From: Erythrobacteraceae bacterium CCH12-C2
Lineage (GTDB): Bacteria; Pseudomonadota; Alphaproteobacteria; Sphingomonadales; Sphingomonadaceae
Length of the DNA: 56,108 bases
Direction of reading: 5' to 3'
Assembly: GCA_001556995.1 (NCBI GenBank)
Contig: LSKF01000013.1
Span: 1-56,108, forward strand
This document shows positions 18,341-27,510 of the stretch, piece after piece (the first letter of the stretch is position 1; the number at the start of each line of letters is the position of its first letter). The notes under the pieces were generated by a model. The model was given only the letters and a program-made list of their open reading frames with translations. It had not been told where the DNA came from and did no database searches. The translations under genes were made by a program, and so were the position numbers.

Positions 18341-19154
18341 CCTTGCCTCGGGCACCGGACAGCGACACGTCCTGCAGCTGGCGCGGCGCAGTGGCCGCGG
18401 CAATCAGCCGGTGCTGTTCATTGGGGTCCATGATCTGCCAGCCTTCGCGGGTCAGGCGTTCGAGCGGGCGATAGCGCACCTTGTATTGCATCCGCGGGCT
18501 GCCTTCGACCCAATAGCCAAGATAGACATAGGGCAAGCCCTCAGCTGCGGCGCGGCGGATGTGATCGAGAATGATGAAATTGCCCAGCCCCGCCCGGCCT
18601 TCATGATCGGGATCGTAGAAGGAATAGATCATCGACAGGCCATCGCTCTGCCGGTCTGTCAGGCAGGCACCGATCAGCCGCCCGGGACGCCCGCCCGGGC
18701 CGGGTTCGCGATATTCGGTCACCACGGTCGAGACCGGGGTGTGTTCGATCATGTCGGCATAATCGAGCTCGTCCATCGCCGACATGCCGCCATCCGGATG
18801 CCGGGTGCCGAGATATTTCGCCAGCAGCTCAAATTGCTCATCGGTCGCCCAGGGGCGGCATTCGGTAACGATCAGATCGCTGTTGCGCTTCACATCGCGC
18901 TTTTGCGTGCCCGACGGCTGGAACTGCCCCGCGACCACCCGCACCGACACGCAGGCCTGACAATCGAGGCACGAGGGGCGGTAGGCCACCGTCTGACTGC
19001 GCCGGAACCCGATCCGCCCGAGCGCTTCGTTGAGCTGGTCCGCGTGCGGGCCCTTAAGCTCGGTGAACACCTTGCGCTCGCTGCGGCCCGGCAGATAGGG
19101 GCATGGGGCCGGGCTGGTCACGAAGAACCGGGGAAAGCGGATCGGTGCCGTCAC
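18309..19154 (-). CDS. bpt: Aspartate/glutamate leucyltransferase (arginyltransferase family)
   Basis: A 281-residue cytosolic aminoacyl-tRNA-protein transferase. The bacterial members move leucine from Leu-tRNA to N-terminal Asp or Glu and so mark proteins for ClpSAP degradation (N-degron pathway). The N-terminal cysteine motif PCPYLPG and the [16 protein letters not shown] block are both complete. The C-terminal GNAT-like half contains [24 protein letters not shown] and [15 protein letters not shown]. The 3' end overlaps the likely tamA start. The older family name is ate/arginyltransferase. Confidence 0.94.
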   Translation of the reverse strand: MTAPIRFPRFFVTSPAPCPYLPGRSERKVFTELKGPHADQLNEALGRIGFRRSQTVAYRPSCLDCQACVSVRVVAGQFQPSGTQKRDVKRNSDLIVTECRPWATDEQFELLAKYLGTRHPDGGMSAMDELDYADMIEHTPVSTVVTEYREPGPGGRPGRLIGACLTDRQSDGLSMIYSFYDPDHEGRAGLGNFIILDHIRRAAAEGLPYVYLGYWVEGSPRMQYKVRYRPLERLTREGWQIMDPNEQHRLIAAATAPRQLQDVSLSGARGKDGQPVKFPGS

Positions 19155-19324
19155 GGGTGGGGCCTGTCCTTTGTTCGCATGAATCGCGGGTGCGACACGT
19201 TAAGAAAATCTTATGCCTGCACCATCGCCCCGGTAAAAGTCCCTTAACCATGAATAAATGCGAATTATGCGCGGGAATGCGCCGCCTGCCGCAGCAAATG
19301 CCTCAACAATGGTGCAAACCGGGA

Positions 19325-19354
19325 CGATTGCAGGCGCCCGGAACGCCGCAATCG
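19325..19354. other. Hairpin downstream of ilvA
   Basis: CGATTGC and GCAATCG flank an inner GGCG/CGCC pair, giving an 11-bp stem with one bulged base and a 7-base loop. It lies just after the ilvA stop codon but has no T-run on the minus strand. It could be a weak terminator or an mRNA 3' stabiliser. Confidence 0.4.
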
Positions 19355-19362
19355 CGCCAGTT

Positions 19363-20625
19363 TCACCCCAATTCGACCATCTGCACGGTGTAGCCCTTGG
19401 CCCGCAGGCCTTCGACCAGCCGTTCGACCTGATCGGCATCGCGCGCTTCACATTCGATGTCGGTGATCAGCCCCTTGGCGGGAAGCGTGGTGAAGATGCG
19501 CTGGTGATAGATCTCGATGATGTTGACGTTGTGCTCGTCAAACAGGCGCATCACCTTGAACAGCGCGCCGGGGCGATCCTGCAAGGTGATCCGCAGCCTT
19601 GCCAGCCGGCCTTGTCTGGCCAGATCGCGCAGCAGCACGTTGGCGAGCAATCGGGTGTCGATATTGCCGCCGCATAGCGCGAGGCCAATGCTCTTGCCCT
19701 TGAACCGCTTGGGATTGCCAAGCACCGCCGCCAATCCGGCCGCACCGGCCCCTTCAACCACGGTTTTTTCGATCTGGAGCAGCAGCGCCACCGCCTTTTC
19801 GAGCGCGGGTTCATCCACCAGCAGGATGTCATCCACCCGCTCGGCGATCACCTTCGCGGTGAAATCCCCCGGCACCTTGACCGCGATGCCTTCAGCGAGG
19901 GTATCCCCGCCGCACGGCAGGTTTGCGCCCTTGATCCGGTCGAACATGCTGGGGAACAGCGTCGCCTGCACGCCCACCACTTCGATCGCGGGATTGAGCG
20001 CCTTGGCGACGGTTGCCATGCCCGAAATCAGCCCGCCCCCGCCGATGGGGGTGACGATGCAATCAAGATCGGGCTTCACCTCAAGCATTTCAAGCGCGAC
20101 CGTGCCCGCGCCTGCGGCCACATCGGGATCGTCAAACGGGTGGACGAAGGTCAGGCCCAGCTCGGCTTCGAGCTTGCGGGCATGGGCATAGGCTTCATCG
20201 AAGGTCTCGCCTTCCAGCACCACCTTGCCGCCGACGCTTTCGGTCTGCATCACCTTCACGGTCGGCGTGGTGCGCGGCATGACGATGGTGACCGGCACCC
20301 CGAGCCGGGTGCCGTGGTAACTTAGGCCCTGCGAATGATTGCCCGCCGAGGCCGCGATGACGCCGCGCGCGCGCTGTTCATCATTGAGCAGCAGCAGCGC
20401 GTTCAAGGCCCCGCGCTCCTTGTAAGCGGCGGTGAATTGCAGGTTTTCAAACTTCAGCCAGATATCCGCGCCGGTAATCTCCGACAGGGTGATCGAGTGC
20501 ATCATCGGGGTCGCCACAACCGCGCCCTTGATCCGCTCGGCTGCGGCGCGGACGTCATCGAGGGTCAGGTCGGCCGGGAAAGCGGCGGCACCTTTGGGGT
20601 GCAATGAGGCTGGCTGCGTGGACAT
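19363..20625 (-). CDS. ilvA: Threonine ammonia-lyase with ACT domain
   Basis: A 420-residue PLP enzyme that deaminates threonine to 2-oxobutyrate, the first step toward isoleucine or threonine breakdown. The PLP lysine is Lys69 in FTAAYKERGA. SAGNHSQG and the GGGGL phosphate-binding loop are present. A C-terminal ACT-like domain (about residues 345-420, LRITLQDRPGALFKVMRLF) suggests allosteric control. One ACT domain and this length resemble the shorter TdcB-plus-ACT subgroup rather than the long biosynthetic IlvA with two ACT-like repeats. I choose the ATG at 20625 (MSTQPASL); an upstream frame adds a non-conserved basic extension. Confidence 0.93.
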   Translation of the reverse strand: MSTQPASLHPKGAAAFPADLTLDDVRAAAERIKGAVVATPMMHSITLSEITGADIWLKFENLQFTAAYKERGALNALLLLNDEQRARGVIAASAGNHSQGLSYHGTRLGVPVTIVMPRTTPTVKVMQTESVGGKVVLEGETFDEAYAHARKLEAELGLTFVHPFDDPDVAAGAGTVALEMLEVKPDLDCIVTPIGGGGLISGMATVAKALNPAIEVVGVQATLFPSMFDRIKGANLPCGGDTLAEGIAVKVPGDFTAKVIAERVDDILLVDEPALEKAVALLLQIEKTVVEGAGAAGLAAVLGNPKRFKGKSIGLALCGGNIDTRLLANVLLRDLARQGRLARLRITLQDRPGALFKVMRLFDEHNVNIIEIYHQRIFTTLPAKGLITDIECEARDADQVERLVEGLRAKGYTVQMVELG

Positions 20626-20761
20626 GATGCGGGGGCGATTAGAGCCTTGGCGAGGCAAGGGCAATTGGCCTTGCACGAATTGCTATGCATCGAAGCGTTG
20701 GCAAGCGCCCGGCAAGGCGATAGTCACCCTAGGCAACCCCCTCGCCCCGCCAAGGAATATC

Positions 20762-22408
20762 ATGCTCCGCACCGCTTCCCTTATCCTTGCTGCCAGCTCG
20801 TGCCTTGCCTTTGCCGCCCCTGCGCTTGCCGACACGTTGGTCGACAATGTCGACGGCGTGACGATCGACGAAAAGGGCGAGGTGCTGCGCTTTACCGGTC
20901 TCGTCTTTGACGAGGAAGGTAAGGTGGTGACCGTGCTGAAGCGCGGCGATGAGCGCCCGCAGGTCGATTACCGGCTCGACGGCAAGGGGCAGGTGCTGCT
21001 GCCCGGCATGATCGATGCCCATGTCCACGTGATGGACATCGGCTTTGCCGCGCTGACGCTCGACCTCTCGGACACGACTTCGCTCGAAGACGCTCTCGCC
21101 AAGATCAAGGCCTTTGCCGAAGCCAATCCGGGACGTCCGTGGATCCTCGGGCGCGGGTGGAATCAGGAGAAGTGGGGCCTCGGCCGGTTCCCCACCGCCG
21201 CCGAACTCGACGCCGTGGTAACAGACCGCCCGGTATGGCTGGAGCGCGCCGACAATCACGCCAACTGGGGCAACACCCTCGCCATCACCACCGCCGGGAT
21301 CACTGCCAAGACTCCGGACCCCGCAGGCGGCAAGATCATCCGCGATGCCAAGGGCGCGCCTGCGGGCGTGTTTGTCGACAATGCCGTGCAGCTGGTCGGC
21401 AAGGTCGTCCCCCCGCCCCGCCCGCAGGAACGCGACCTTGCCTTCGCCGCTGCGCAGGAGGCGCTGCTGGCGCGTGGCGTCACCGCCGTCGCCGACATGG
21501 GCACCACACTGGCCGACTGGGGCACCTATCGCCGCGCGGGCGATGCCGGGCGGCTGCAGGTGCGGATCATGGCCTATGCCCGCGATTTCGACACGCTCGA
21601 ACTGACCGCCGGGGCCGAGCCGTCCGAATGGCTCTACAGCGACAAGCTGCGGATGGGCGGGATCAAGCTCTATCTCGATGGCGCGCTGGGATCGCGCGGG
21701 GCGACCCTGAAGGAACCCTATCACGATGATCCGGGCGCGCGGGGCCTGCCGCTGCTGACTCCGGCGCAGCTGCGCAACCTGATGAGCCGCGCCGCGATGG
21801 CGGGCTTCCAGAGCGCAGTCCACGCGATTGGCGATGCCGCCAATGCCGACGTGCTCACCGCGATCGAAGAGCTGTCAGAGACCTACAAGGGCGATCGCCG
21901 CTGGCGGATCGAGCACGCGCAGATCATTGACCCGGCAGACATTCCCCGCCTTGGCCAGCACGGCGTGATCGCCTCGATGCAGCCGCTCCACCAGACCTCG
22001 GACCGGACCATGGCCGAAGCCCGGCTGGGGCCGGACCGGCTGGAGGGCGCCTATCCCTGGCGCAGTGTGCTTACCGTGGGCGGCCGGCTCGCCTTCGGTT
22101 CTGACGCGCCGGTCGAACCCGCTGACCCATGGGCCGGGATCGCTGCTGCGATCAGCCGCATGGATGCCGATGGTCAGCCTTTCGGCGGCTGGTTCCCGGA
22201 GCAGACGGTTAGCCGCGAACAGGCGCTTGCCGGGTTCACCGCGGATGCCGCCTTTGCCGGGTTTGCCGAGGGGCGCTTTGGCCGCCTGATCCCTGGGGAG
22301 CGGGCTGATTTCGTGCTGGTCGACCGCGATCCGCTGCTCGCCGCGCCGGGCGATATTCGCAGCACGCAGATCAATCAGGTGTGGATCGGGGGCGTAAAGG
22401 TGCGTTGA
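20762..22408 (+). CDS. Secreted amidohydrolase (YtcJ-like, amidohydrolase family 3)
   Basis: A 548-residue metal-dependent hydrolase. It begins with a clear signal peptide (SLILAASSCLAFAAPALA, cleaved before DTL), so it acts in the periplasm or outside. The metal-binding GMIDAHVHV motif lies near residue 85. Later blocks include YLDGALGSRGATLKEPY, AVHAIGDAAN, RIEHAQIIDPADIP and the C-terminal FGSDAPVEPADPW, all typical of the YtcJ group. Substrate is unknown. AAGGA 5 bp before the ATG supports the start. It is a single-gene unit, with a three-hairpin repeat element after its stop codon. Confidence 0.92.
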   Translation: MLRTASLILAASSCLAFAAPALADTLVDNVDGVTIDEKGEVLRFTGLVFDEEGKVVTVLKRGDERPQVDYRLDGKGQVLLPGMIDAHVHVMDIGFAALTLDLSDTTSLEDALAKIKAFAEANPGRPWILGRGWNQEKWGLGRFPTAAELDAVVTDRPVWLERADNHANWGNTLAITTAGITAKTPDPAGGKIIRDAKGAPAGVFVDNAVQLVGKVVPPPRPQERDLAFAAAQEALLARGVTAVADMGTTLADWGTYRRAGDAGRLQVRIMAYARDFDTLELTAGAEPSEWLYSDKLRMGGIKLYLDGALGSRGATLKEPYHDDPGARGLPLLTPAQLRNLMSRAAMAGFQSAVHAIGDAANADVLTAIEELSETYKGDRRWRIEHAQIIDPADIPRLGQHGVIASMQPLHQTSDRTMAEARLGPDRLEGAYPWRSVLTVGGRLAFGSDAPVEPADPWAGIAAAISRMDADGQPFGGWFPEQTVSREQALAGFTADAAFAGFAEGRFGRLIPGERADFVLVDRDPLLAAPGDIRSTQINQVWIGGVKVR

Positions 22409-22415
22409 TGATTGA

Positions 22416-22537
22416 GGTTCGCTAGCGCGAACCGCAGACCTCCCGCCCCACCTCCCCGCCCGGCCACCATAGCCTGATGGTATCATTGGTGGCCGGGCGG
22501 GGAGCTGGGGCGGGTGGTCTGCGCCACCGAAGGTGGC
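22416..22537. repeat. Three-hairpin intergenic repeat element, copy 1
   Basis: Left hairpin 22416-22433 (7-bp perfect stem). Central hairpin with arms 22434-22469 and 22487-22522 (36 bp, two mismatches, 17-base loop). Right hairpin 22523-22537 (GCCACC, 3-base loop, GGTGGC). Copy 2 at 32694-32814 has the same parts in the opposite orientation. It lies between the convergent amidohydrolase and tatC genes. Confidence 0.9.
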
Positions 22538-22552
22538 CGTCAAAAGGAACCT

Positions 22553-23356
22553 CTACTCCGCCGCTTCGGCCCGCTGCTCCGCCTCGCGCGCCGCCTTGTC
22601 AGCCTCAACCGCGCCCTCCTGCAAGCGCATCAGCACCAGTGATGCCTCAAACAGCAGCCACAGCGGCACCGCGAGGATGATCTGCGAACCCGGATCAGGC
22701 GGGGTCACGATCGCCGCGATGATGAAGATCACGACGATCACATAGCGCCGCGCCGCCACCATTTGCGCGCGGCTCACAATGCCTGCGCGATGGAGCAATA
22801 GCAGCAGGACCGGCAGCAGGAACGTAAGCCCGAAGGCGAGGATGAACTGCATTACCAGGCTGAGATACTCGCCCGCGCTCGGCAAGGCCTGAACCTGCAA
22901 TCCGCCTGCCTGCCCGCCAAAGCCGAGAAAGAATTTGAACGCGGTCGGCATCACCACGAAATAGGCGAGCGAGGCACCCGCAGTGAAAAGCACCGGCGTG
23001 GCGATCAGGAACGGCAGAAACGCCTTCTTCTCGCGGGCATAAAGCCCCGGCGCCACAAAGGCCCAGAGCTGGTTGGCGATCACCGGGAAGCTCACCATGA
23101 AGCCGGCGAACAGTGCGACTTTCAATTCGACGAAGAACACCTCAGGCAGCTTGGTGAAGATCAACTGCCCCTCGCCTTCGGGAAAGGCCTGCTTGAGCGG
23201 AAAAATGAGCAAGCCGAGGATTTCATCGGCGAAATAAAGGCACACGCCAAACCCCACCGCCAGCGCCAGCAGAGCGCGGATCACGCGGGTGCGCAGCTCG
23301 ATCAGGTGATCGAGCAGCGGTGCGCGGGTCTCGTCGAGGTCATCAACCTTGAACAT
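22553..23356 (-). CDS. tatC: Sec-independent translocase TatC
   Basis: A 267-residue inner-membrane core of the twin-arginine translocase, which binds the RR signal peptide with TatB. Six membrane segments are visible, along with the conserved HLIELRTRVIRAL cytoplasmic start, the FTKLPEVFFVELKVALFAGF block and FLLPVLLLLLHRAGI. The tail is charged and Ala/Glu-rich. The ATG at 23356 lies 14 bp inside the end of tatB, so the genes are coupled. The order tatA-tatB-tatC is complete. Confidence 0.97.
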   Translation of the reverse strand: MFKVDDLDETRAPLLDHLIELRTRVIRALLALAVGFGVCLYFADEILGLLIFPLKQAFPEGEGQLIFTKLPEVFFVELKVALFAGFMVSFPVIANQLWAFVAPGLYAREKKAFLPFLIATPVLFTAGASLAYFVVMPTAFKFFLGFGGQAGGLQVQALPSAGEYLSLVMQFILAFGLTFLLPVLLLLLHRAGIVSRAQMVAARRYVIVVIFIIAAIVTPPDPGSQIILAVPLWLLFEASLVLMRLQEGAVEADKAAREAEQRAEAAE

Positions 23357-23792
23357 CGTCGCTTCCGGTATGCGGCTTGGCCGTGAGAATTTCGTCAGGA
23401 TTGATCGCCGGATCAAGATCGGCCGCATTGCCGCCCAGCACGACCTTGGCCGGGCGTTCGGGGGGTGCAGCGTCTGGCATCGGCGGCGAGGGCAAAGGGG
23501 GCTCGACCGGTGGCGGCCCCGTCATCAGCGGCGCGCCTCCCTCGGCTTCGGTCAAAGCGGCAGAGCGGCGCATGATTTCCTCGTTCTGCGCCTTCCACTT
23601 CTTTTCCATGTCCTCAAGCTCGGCCTCGCGCACCATGGCGTCGATGCCCGAGCGGAAATGGGCTGACATGCGCCGCATCTTGCCGATCCAGCGTCCCGCC
23701 ACCCGCATGGCGAGCGGCAGGTCTTTCGGCCCGATGACCACAACCGCAACAATGAGGATGACCAGCAGTTCTGCTGCGCCGATATCGAACAT
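23343..23792 (-). CDS. tatB: Sec-independent translocase TatB
   Basis: A 149-residue protein with an N-terminal membrane helix (MFDIGAAELLVILIVAVVVIGPKDLP) that carries the conserved Glu and GPKDLP hinge. An amphipathic helix follows (RVAGRWIGKMRRMSAHFRSGID), then a Pro-rich cytoplasmic tail. It forms the TatBC receptor for RR-signal proteins. It overlaps tatC and lies 36 bp after tatA. Confidence 0.95.
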   Translation of the reverse strand: MFDIGAAELLVILIVAVVVIGPKDLPLAMRVAGRWIGKMRRMSAHFRSGIDAMVREAELEDMEKKWKAQNEEIMRRSAALTEAEGGAPLMTGPPPVEPPLPSPPMPDAAPPERPAKVVLGGNAADLDPAINPDEILTAKPHTGSDDVQG

Positions 23793-23828
23793 AACGGGTG
23801 CGGCGACGCCGCCTCCTTCAAGCGAGAT

Positions 23829-24068
23829 TTACGCGCCGGTGGTATCGGTTTTTTCAGCCGGTGCCGGGGTTTCGGTCGCGGTCGTCGAGGCGGCAGGCGG
23901 CTCAATCCGCGCCTTGGCGGCCAGGTCCTCGGTCTCGTTGAGGCCCTTCTTGAAGCTCGAAATGCCCTTGCCGAAATCGCCCATCATTTCCGAAATGCGC
24001 CCGCGCCCGAACAGCACCAGCACAATCAGCAGCACGATAATCCAGTGCCAAAGCGAACCAAAACCCAT
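23829..24068 (-). CDS. tatA: Sec-independent translocase TatA
   Basis: A 79-residue pore-forming subunit. The single N-terminal helix ([17 protein letters not shown]) ends in the FGRGR hinge. The amphipathic helix [19 protein letters not shown] follows, then an Ala/Thr/Pro tail. It is the first gene of tatABC and lies 108 bp after scpB. Confidence 0.95.
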   Translation of the reverse strand: MGFGSLWHWIIVLLIVLVLFGRGRISEMMGDFGKGISSFKKGLNETEDLAAKARIEPPAASTTATETPAPAEKTDTTGA

Positions 24069-24176
24069 TGTCTCAACTCCTGAAACGCGGCGAAGGGGGA
24101 GGTGCGCCGCTTGCTTGGGGCACTTTCCCCGTCGTGCTTTGATTGCGATTTAGGACAAGCCAGCGTGAATTGCGAG

Positions 24177-24797
24177 TCAGTCAGGCAAATTTGCGTTGCT
24201 GTCGTTGTCCTCGTCGGGCTCGAAGCGCCCCATCCCTTCGAGCGCCGCTTCCATTGCCTCGTCGACCGGATCGAGCAGCCCGGCGGCGCGAAGCTCCTCA
24301 ATCCCCGGCAAATCGCGGCGGCTGGCGAGGCCGAAATGGTCGAGGAAATCGGGGGTGGTTGCGTAGATCACCGGGCGCCCCGGCACTTCGCGGCGGCCTG
24401 CGGGGCGGATCCAGCCGGCCTCCATCAGCACATCGAGCGTGCCCGCGCTGGTCTGCACGCCGCGGATCGATTCGATCTCGGCGCGGCTGACGGGTTCGTG
24501 ATAGGCGATGATCGCGAGCACCTCGGTCGCAGCGCGGCTGAGTCGGCGGACCTGCTCCTTCTCGCGCCGCAGCAGGTGGGCGAGATCAGCGGCGGTCTCG
24601 AAATGCCAGCGCCCGCCGCGCTCGACCAGATGCACGCCGCGTTGCAGATAGTGCTGGGTCAGCGCGGCGAGCGCCTCGCGCACATCACCCGGCGCAATCC
24701 CGCCAAGGTGCGCGGCGAGGGCCTCCACGCTCATCGGTTCTTCGGCGGCAAACAGCGTCGCCTCGACCGCGCGTTCGAGCGTCGAAGGTTCGCTCAC
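24177..24797 (-). CDS. scpB: Segregation and condensation protein B
   Basis: A 206-residue winged-helix protein that binds ScpA as a dimer and works with SMC in chromosome condensation. The block LERAVEATLFAAEEPMSVEALAAHL opens the first winged helix. TEVLAIIAYHEPVSRAEIESIRGV is the strongest family signature. The C-terminal tail is acidic. I choose the GTG at 24797, which overlaps the scpA stop in a GTGA junction; an upstream frame extends wholly inside scpA and is not conserved. Confidence 0.95.
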   Translation of the reverse strand: MSEPSTLERAVEATLFAAEEPMSVEALAAHLGGIAPGDVREALAALTQHYLQRGVHLVERGGRWHFETAADLAHLLRREKEQVRRLSRAATEVLAIIAYHEPVSRAEIESIRGVQTSAGTLDVLMEAGWIRPAGRREVPGRPVIYATTPDFLDHFGLASRRDLPGIEELRAAGLLDPVDEAMEAALEGMGRFEPDEDNDSNANLPD

Positions 24798-25579
24798 GCC
24801 GCCTGACCTTCCTTCAACCGGCGAATGCGCAAGGGGGCGAAGGCGTCGTCCTGCGCGATCTCGGCCCGGCCGCGCTTGGCAAGTTCGAGCGCCGCGACAA
24901 AGCTGGAGGCGAGCGCCGAACGCCGCAGTTCGGGCGAGGCATGGGGGGGCAGGAAGTCGCGGATTTCCATCCATTCGAGCGTCACGCCCAGCATCGCCGA
25001 CACGCGTTCAAGCGCAGAGTCGAGCGTCATCACCGGGCGGTTGGCGACGTGGTAGATGCGCGGCGCAGTGCGGGCTTTCACCTGCCCATAGGCCTGGATG
25101 ACGCTAAAGAGGTCAGAGCGCCACACGGTCTTGCGATCAGTGCGCAGGCCCTCAGGCGCGCCCCGCAGGAACACATCGCGCCCGATCCGGTCGCGGCCCA
25201 TCAACCGCGCCGCCGCCTCGCGCATCGCGCCGAGGCGTTGCAGGCGCAGTTGCAGCCGCAGCGCCAGTTCTTCGGGAGATGGGTCTTCCTGCTCCTCCTT
25301 GGGCAGCAGCATCGCGGATTTGAGGTAGGCAAGCCACGCCGCCATCACGAGGTAATCGGCGGCGAGCTCCAACTTCATCGCTCCGGCGCGCTCGATATAG
25401 GTCAGGTACTGATCGACCAGCGCGAGGATCGAGATCTGGCGGAGGTCGACCTTCTGCCGCCGCGCCAGATCGAGCAACAGGTCAAGCGGCCCTTCCCACC
25501 CGTCCAGCTCAAGATAGAGCGCGTCGGTATCCGGCTTGGCGGATTCCGGGAACATGAAGGGAGGATCGGCCTCGCTCAC
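24794..25579 (-). CDS. scpA: Segregation and condensation protein A
   Basis: A 261-residue kleisin that bridges the SMC heads. The N-terminal signature LDGWEGPLDLLLDLARRQKVDLRQISILALVDQYL and the AADYLVMAAWLAYLKSAMLLP helix are complete. The C-terminal winged helix ends near residue 255. The GTG start overlaps the nagZ stop by 4 bp, and the stop overlaps the scpB start by 4 bp, showing tight coupling. Confidence 0.95.
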   Translation of the reverse strand: MSEADPPFMFPESAKPDTDALYLELDGWEGPLDLLLDLARRQKVDLRQISILALVDQYLTYIERAGAMKLELAADYLVMAAWLAYLKSAMLLPKEEQEDPSPEELALRLQLRLQRLGAMREAAARLMGRDRIGRDVFLRGAPEGLRTDRKTVWRSDLFSVIQAYGQVKARTAPRIYHVANRPVMTLDSALERVSAMLGVTLEWMEIRDFLPPHASPELRRSALASSFVAALELAKRGRAEIAQDDAFAPLRIRRLKEGQAA

Positions 25580-26598
25580 GCTGCGGCTCCGGCGAGCGCC
25601 AGCAGGGCATCGCGCTTGGCCAGCAATTCAGCCGCTTCGGGGACGATGGCGGGGGCGATGCGGGTGCCGGCGAGGGCCCGGTCGAGCCGCGCGGTGGTGG
25701 CATCGGACATGGCGGGGAGAACCGCGCAAATGCCCTGCATATCCTCCATTTTTGCCCAGCAATTCAAGATGATATCGCACCCCGCCGCATGGGCGCGCGC
25801 AGCGCGTTCGGGGATGGTGCCGCCCAATGCCTCCATGTCGATATCATCGGTCAGGAGCAGGCCATCGAAGCCGATGCTGCCCCGGATGACATCGCGGATA
25901 ACCGTGGGGGACAAGGTCGCTGGGTTCTCGGCATCCCAAGCGGTGAAGACGAGGTGCCCGGTCATGCCGATAAGCGCGTGATTAAGCGTACGAAACGGCA
26001 CCAGATCAGCCTCCAGTTCCTCGGCCGAAGCCGTCACCGTGGGGAGCGCCTTATGGGTGTCGACATCGCTGCGACCATGGCCCGGCATATGCTTGACACA
26101 GCCCGCCACTCCCCCTGCGGCAAGGCCCTCCAGCGTCGCCCGGCCCAGAGCGGCCACCTGCACCGGGTCCGCCCCGAAAGCGCGGTCGCCGATCACGTCG
26201 TGGGCACCGGGAACGCGCAGGTCGAGCGGGGGGTGGTAATCGACGGTGATCCCCATCGCCGACAGCTCCAGCCCCATCGCGAAGGCATTGGCCCGCGCCG
26301 CCTCAATCGCGCTGGCGGGGGCAATATCATAAAGCTTGTCAAAGGCTTGCGCTGCCGGATAGCCCGCCCATAGCGGCGGCCTGAGACGCGCCACGCGCCC
26401 GCCCTCCTGATCCATCGAGACCAGCAGACGGTCCCGCCCATGGATGGTGCGCAGGTCATCCGTCAGCGCCCTGAGCTGTTCAGGGTCGACGATATTACGC
26501 CCGAACAGGATGTAGCCCGCCGGATCGACCTCGCGGAAGAAGGCGCGTTCGTCGGCGGTCAGGTGGGGGCCGGAGAGGCCGAAGATTGCCGGAATCAT
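25576..26598 (-). CDS. nagZ: Beta-N-acetylhexosaminidase NagZ (GH3)
   Basis: A 340-residue cytosolic enzyme that removes GlcNAc from 1,6-anhydro-muropeptides in cell-wall recycling. The GH3 domain shows DQEGGRVARL, the substrate-binding CVKHMPGHGRSDVDTHKALP loop with its catalytic His, and the nucleophile region LLTDDIDMEAL. As usual for NagZ there is only the first GH3 domain. It sits between the SPOR-domain gene and scpA; the 176-bp gap upstream might hold an internal promoter. Confidence 0.94.
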   Translation of the reverse strand: MIPAIFGLSGPHLTADERAFFREVDPAGYILFGRNIVDPEQLRALTDDLRTIHGRDRLLVSMDQEGGRVARLRPPLWAGYPAAQAFDKLYDIAPASAIEAARANAFAMGLELSAMGITVDYHPPLDLRVPGAHDVIGDRAFGADPVQVAALGRATLEGLAAGGVAGCVKHMPGHGRSDVDTHKALPTVTASAEELEADLVPFRTLNHALIGMTGHLVFTAWDAENPATLSPTVIRDVIRGSIGFDGLLLTDDIDMEALGGTIPERAARAHAAGCDIILNCWAKMEDMQGICAVLPAMSDATTARLDRALAGTRIAPAIVPEAAELLAKRDALLALAGAAA

Positions 26599-26774
26599 AA
26601 GGCCGTCACGTTCGCACTGCGGCGTGGCACTCGCAAGGGTCGGGGGGTGTCAAGAACGGGGAAAAGACCCGCGTTCACCCTGTAACAGCGCGGCGACGCC
26701 CCCGCGATGACCCTGCAATGACCCCACAACGACGCCGCAATGACCGGGGCAACGCCCCGCCACCGGCGGGCCGC

Positions 26775-27479
26775 CTACTTGATCTGGCAATCGACCCCCG
26801 CAGCCTTCAGCCCGGCGCACAGCTTTTCGGCCTCCGCGCGGCTGGGCGCGACCGCCTGCAAGCGATAGACCGTGCCGATATCGACCTTGCCTTCGACCAC
26901 CCGGTACTTGACCCCGGAAAGCAGCGGCGTGCGGCGCGAGATCTGGCTCCAGCCTTCTTCGGCGCGCGCCCGGGTGCCATAGGCGGCGAGCTGCACGCCC
27001 ACGCCTTGTGCCACAGGAGCGGCAGCCGGAGCGGCCGTGCTAGCGGCGGCAGTCGGGGTCGGAGCAGGAGTCAGCTTGGTCCCAATTTCCGGCAAGGACG
27101 GGGTGAGCGGCTTTTCCGCCACGACTGCCGGGCGCGATCCGCCTTCGCCTACCACCGGAGCGACGCTGCCCGTCCCGGCGAATTCCTTGCCGCCCGCCTC
27201 CTCGGGTCGCTCCTTGATCGGGCCTTCGGGCGCGGGGATGACACTGCCATCGGCCACCACTTCGTTGCTCGTGGCGCGGTTGGAAACGTACCACACGCCG
27301 CCGACCACCACCCCCAGCAGCAGCACCAGCCCTGCGAGGAACGCCAGGATTTGCCCGGTATCGAGCCCGCCCGCGTCGTCATCCACCTCGTCGGATTCAA
27401 GCCATGGCAGGCTGTCGGTATCGGCGAGATCAAGCTCGTCGTCGTCCCTGCCCAGCTCCTCGTATTCGGCATCGATCAT
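26775..27479 (-). CDS. SPOR-domain membrane protein
   Basis: A 234-residue inner-membrane protein. An acidic cytoplasmic N-terminus (residues 1-42) is followed by one membrane helix (ILAFLAGLVLLLGVVVGGVWYV). A Pro/Ala/Thr-rich periplasmic linker comes next, then a C-terminal SPOR domain (about residues 160-234, VGVQLAAYGTRARAEEGWSQI to KLCAGLKAAGVDCQI). SPOR domains bind denuded glycan strands at the division septum, so a division-site role is likely. It lies 31 bp after argS and ahead of nagZ, an order common in related genomes. Confidence 0.92.
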   Translation of the reverse strand: MIDAEYEELGRDDDELDLADTDSLPWLESDEVDDDAGGLDTGQILAFLAGLVLLLGVVVGGVWYVSNRATSNEVVADGSVIPAPEGPIKERPEEAGGKEFAGTGSVAPVVGEGGSRPAVVAEKPLTPSLPEIGTKLTPAPTPTAAASTAAPAAAPVAQGVGVQLAAYGTRARAEEGWSQISRRTPLLSGVKYRVVEGKVDIGTVYRLQAVAPSRAEAEKLCAGLKAAGVDCQIK

Positions 27480-27510
27480 GGCGAAGCCCCGACCCTTTCC
27501 CCAGCAAGTA

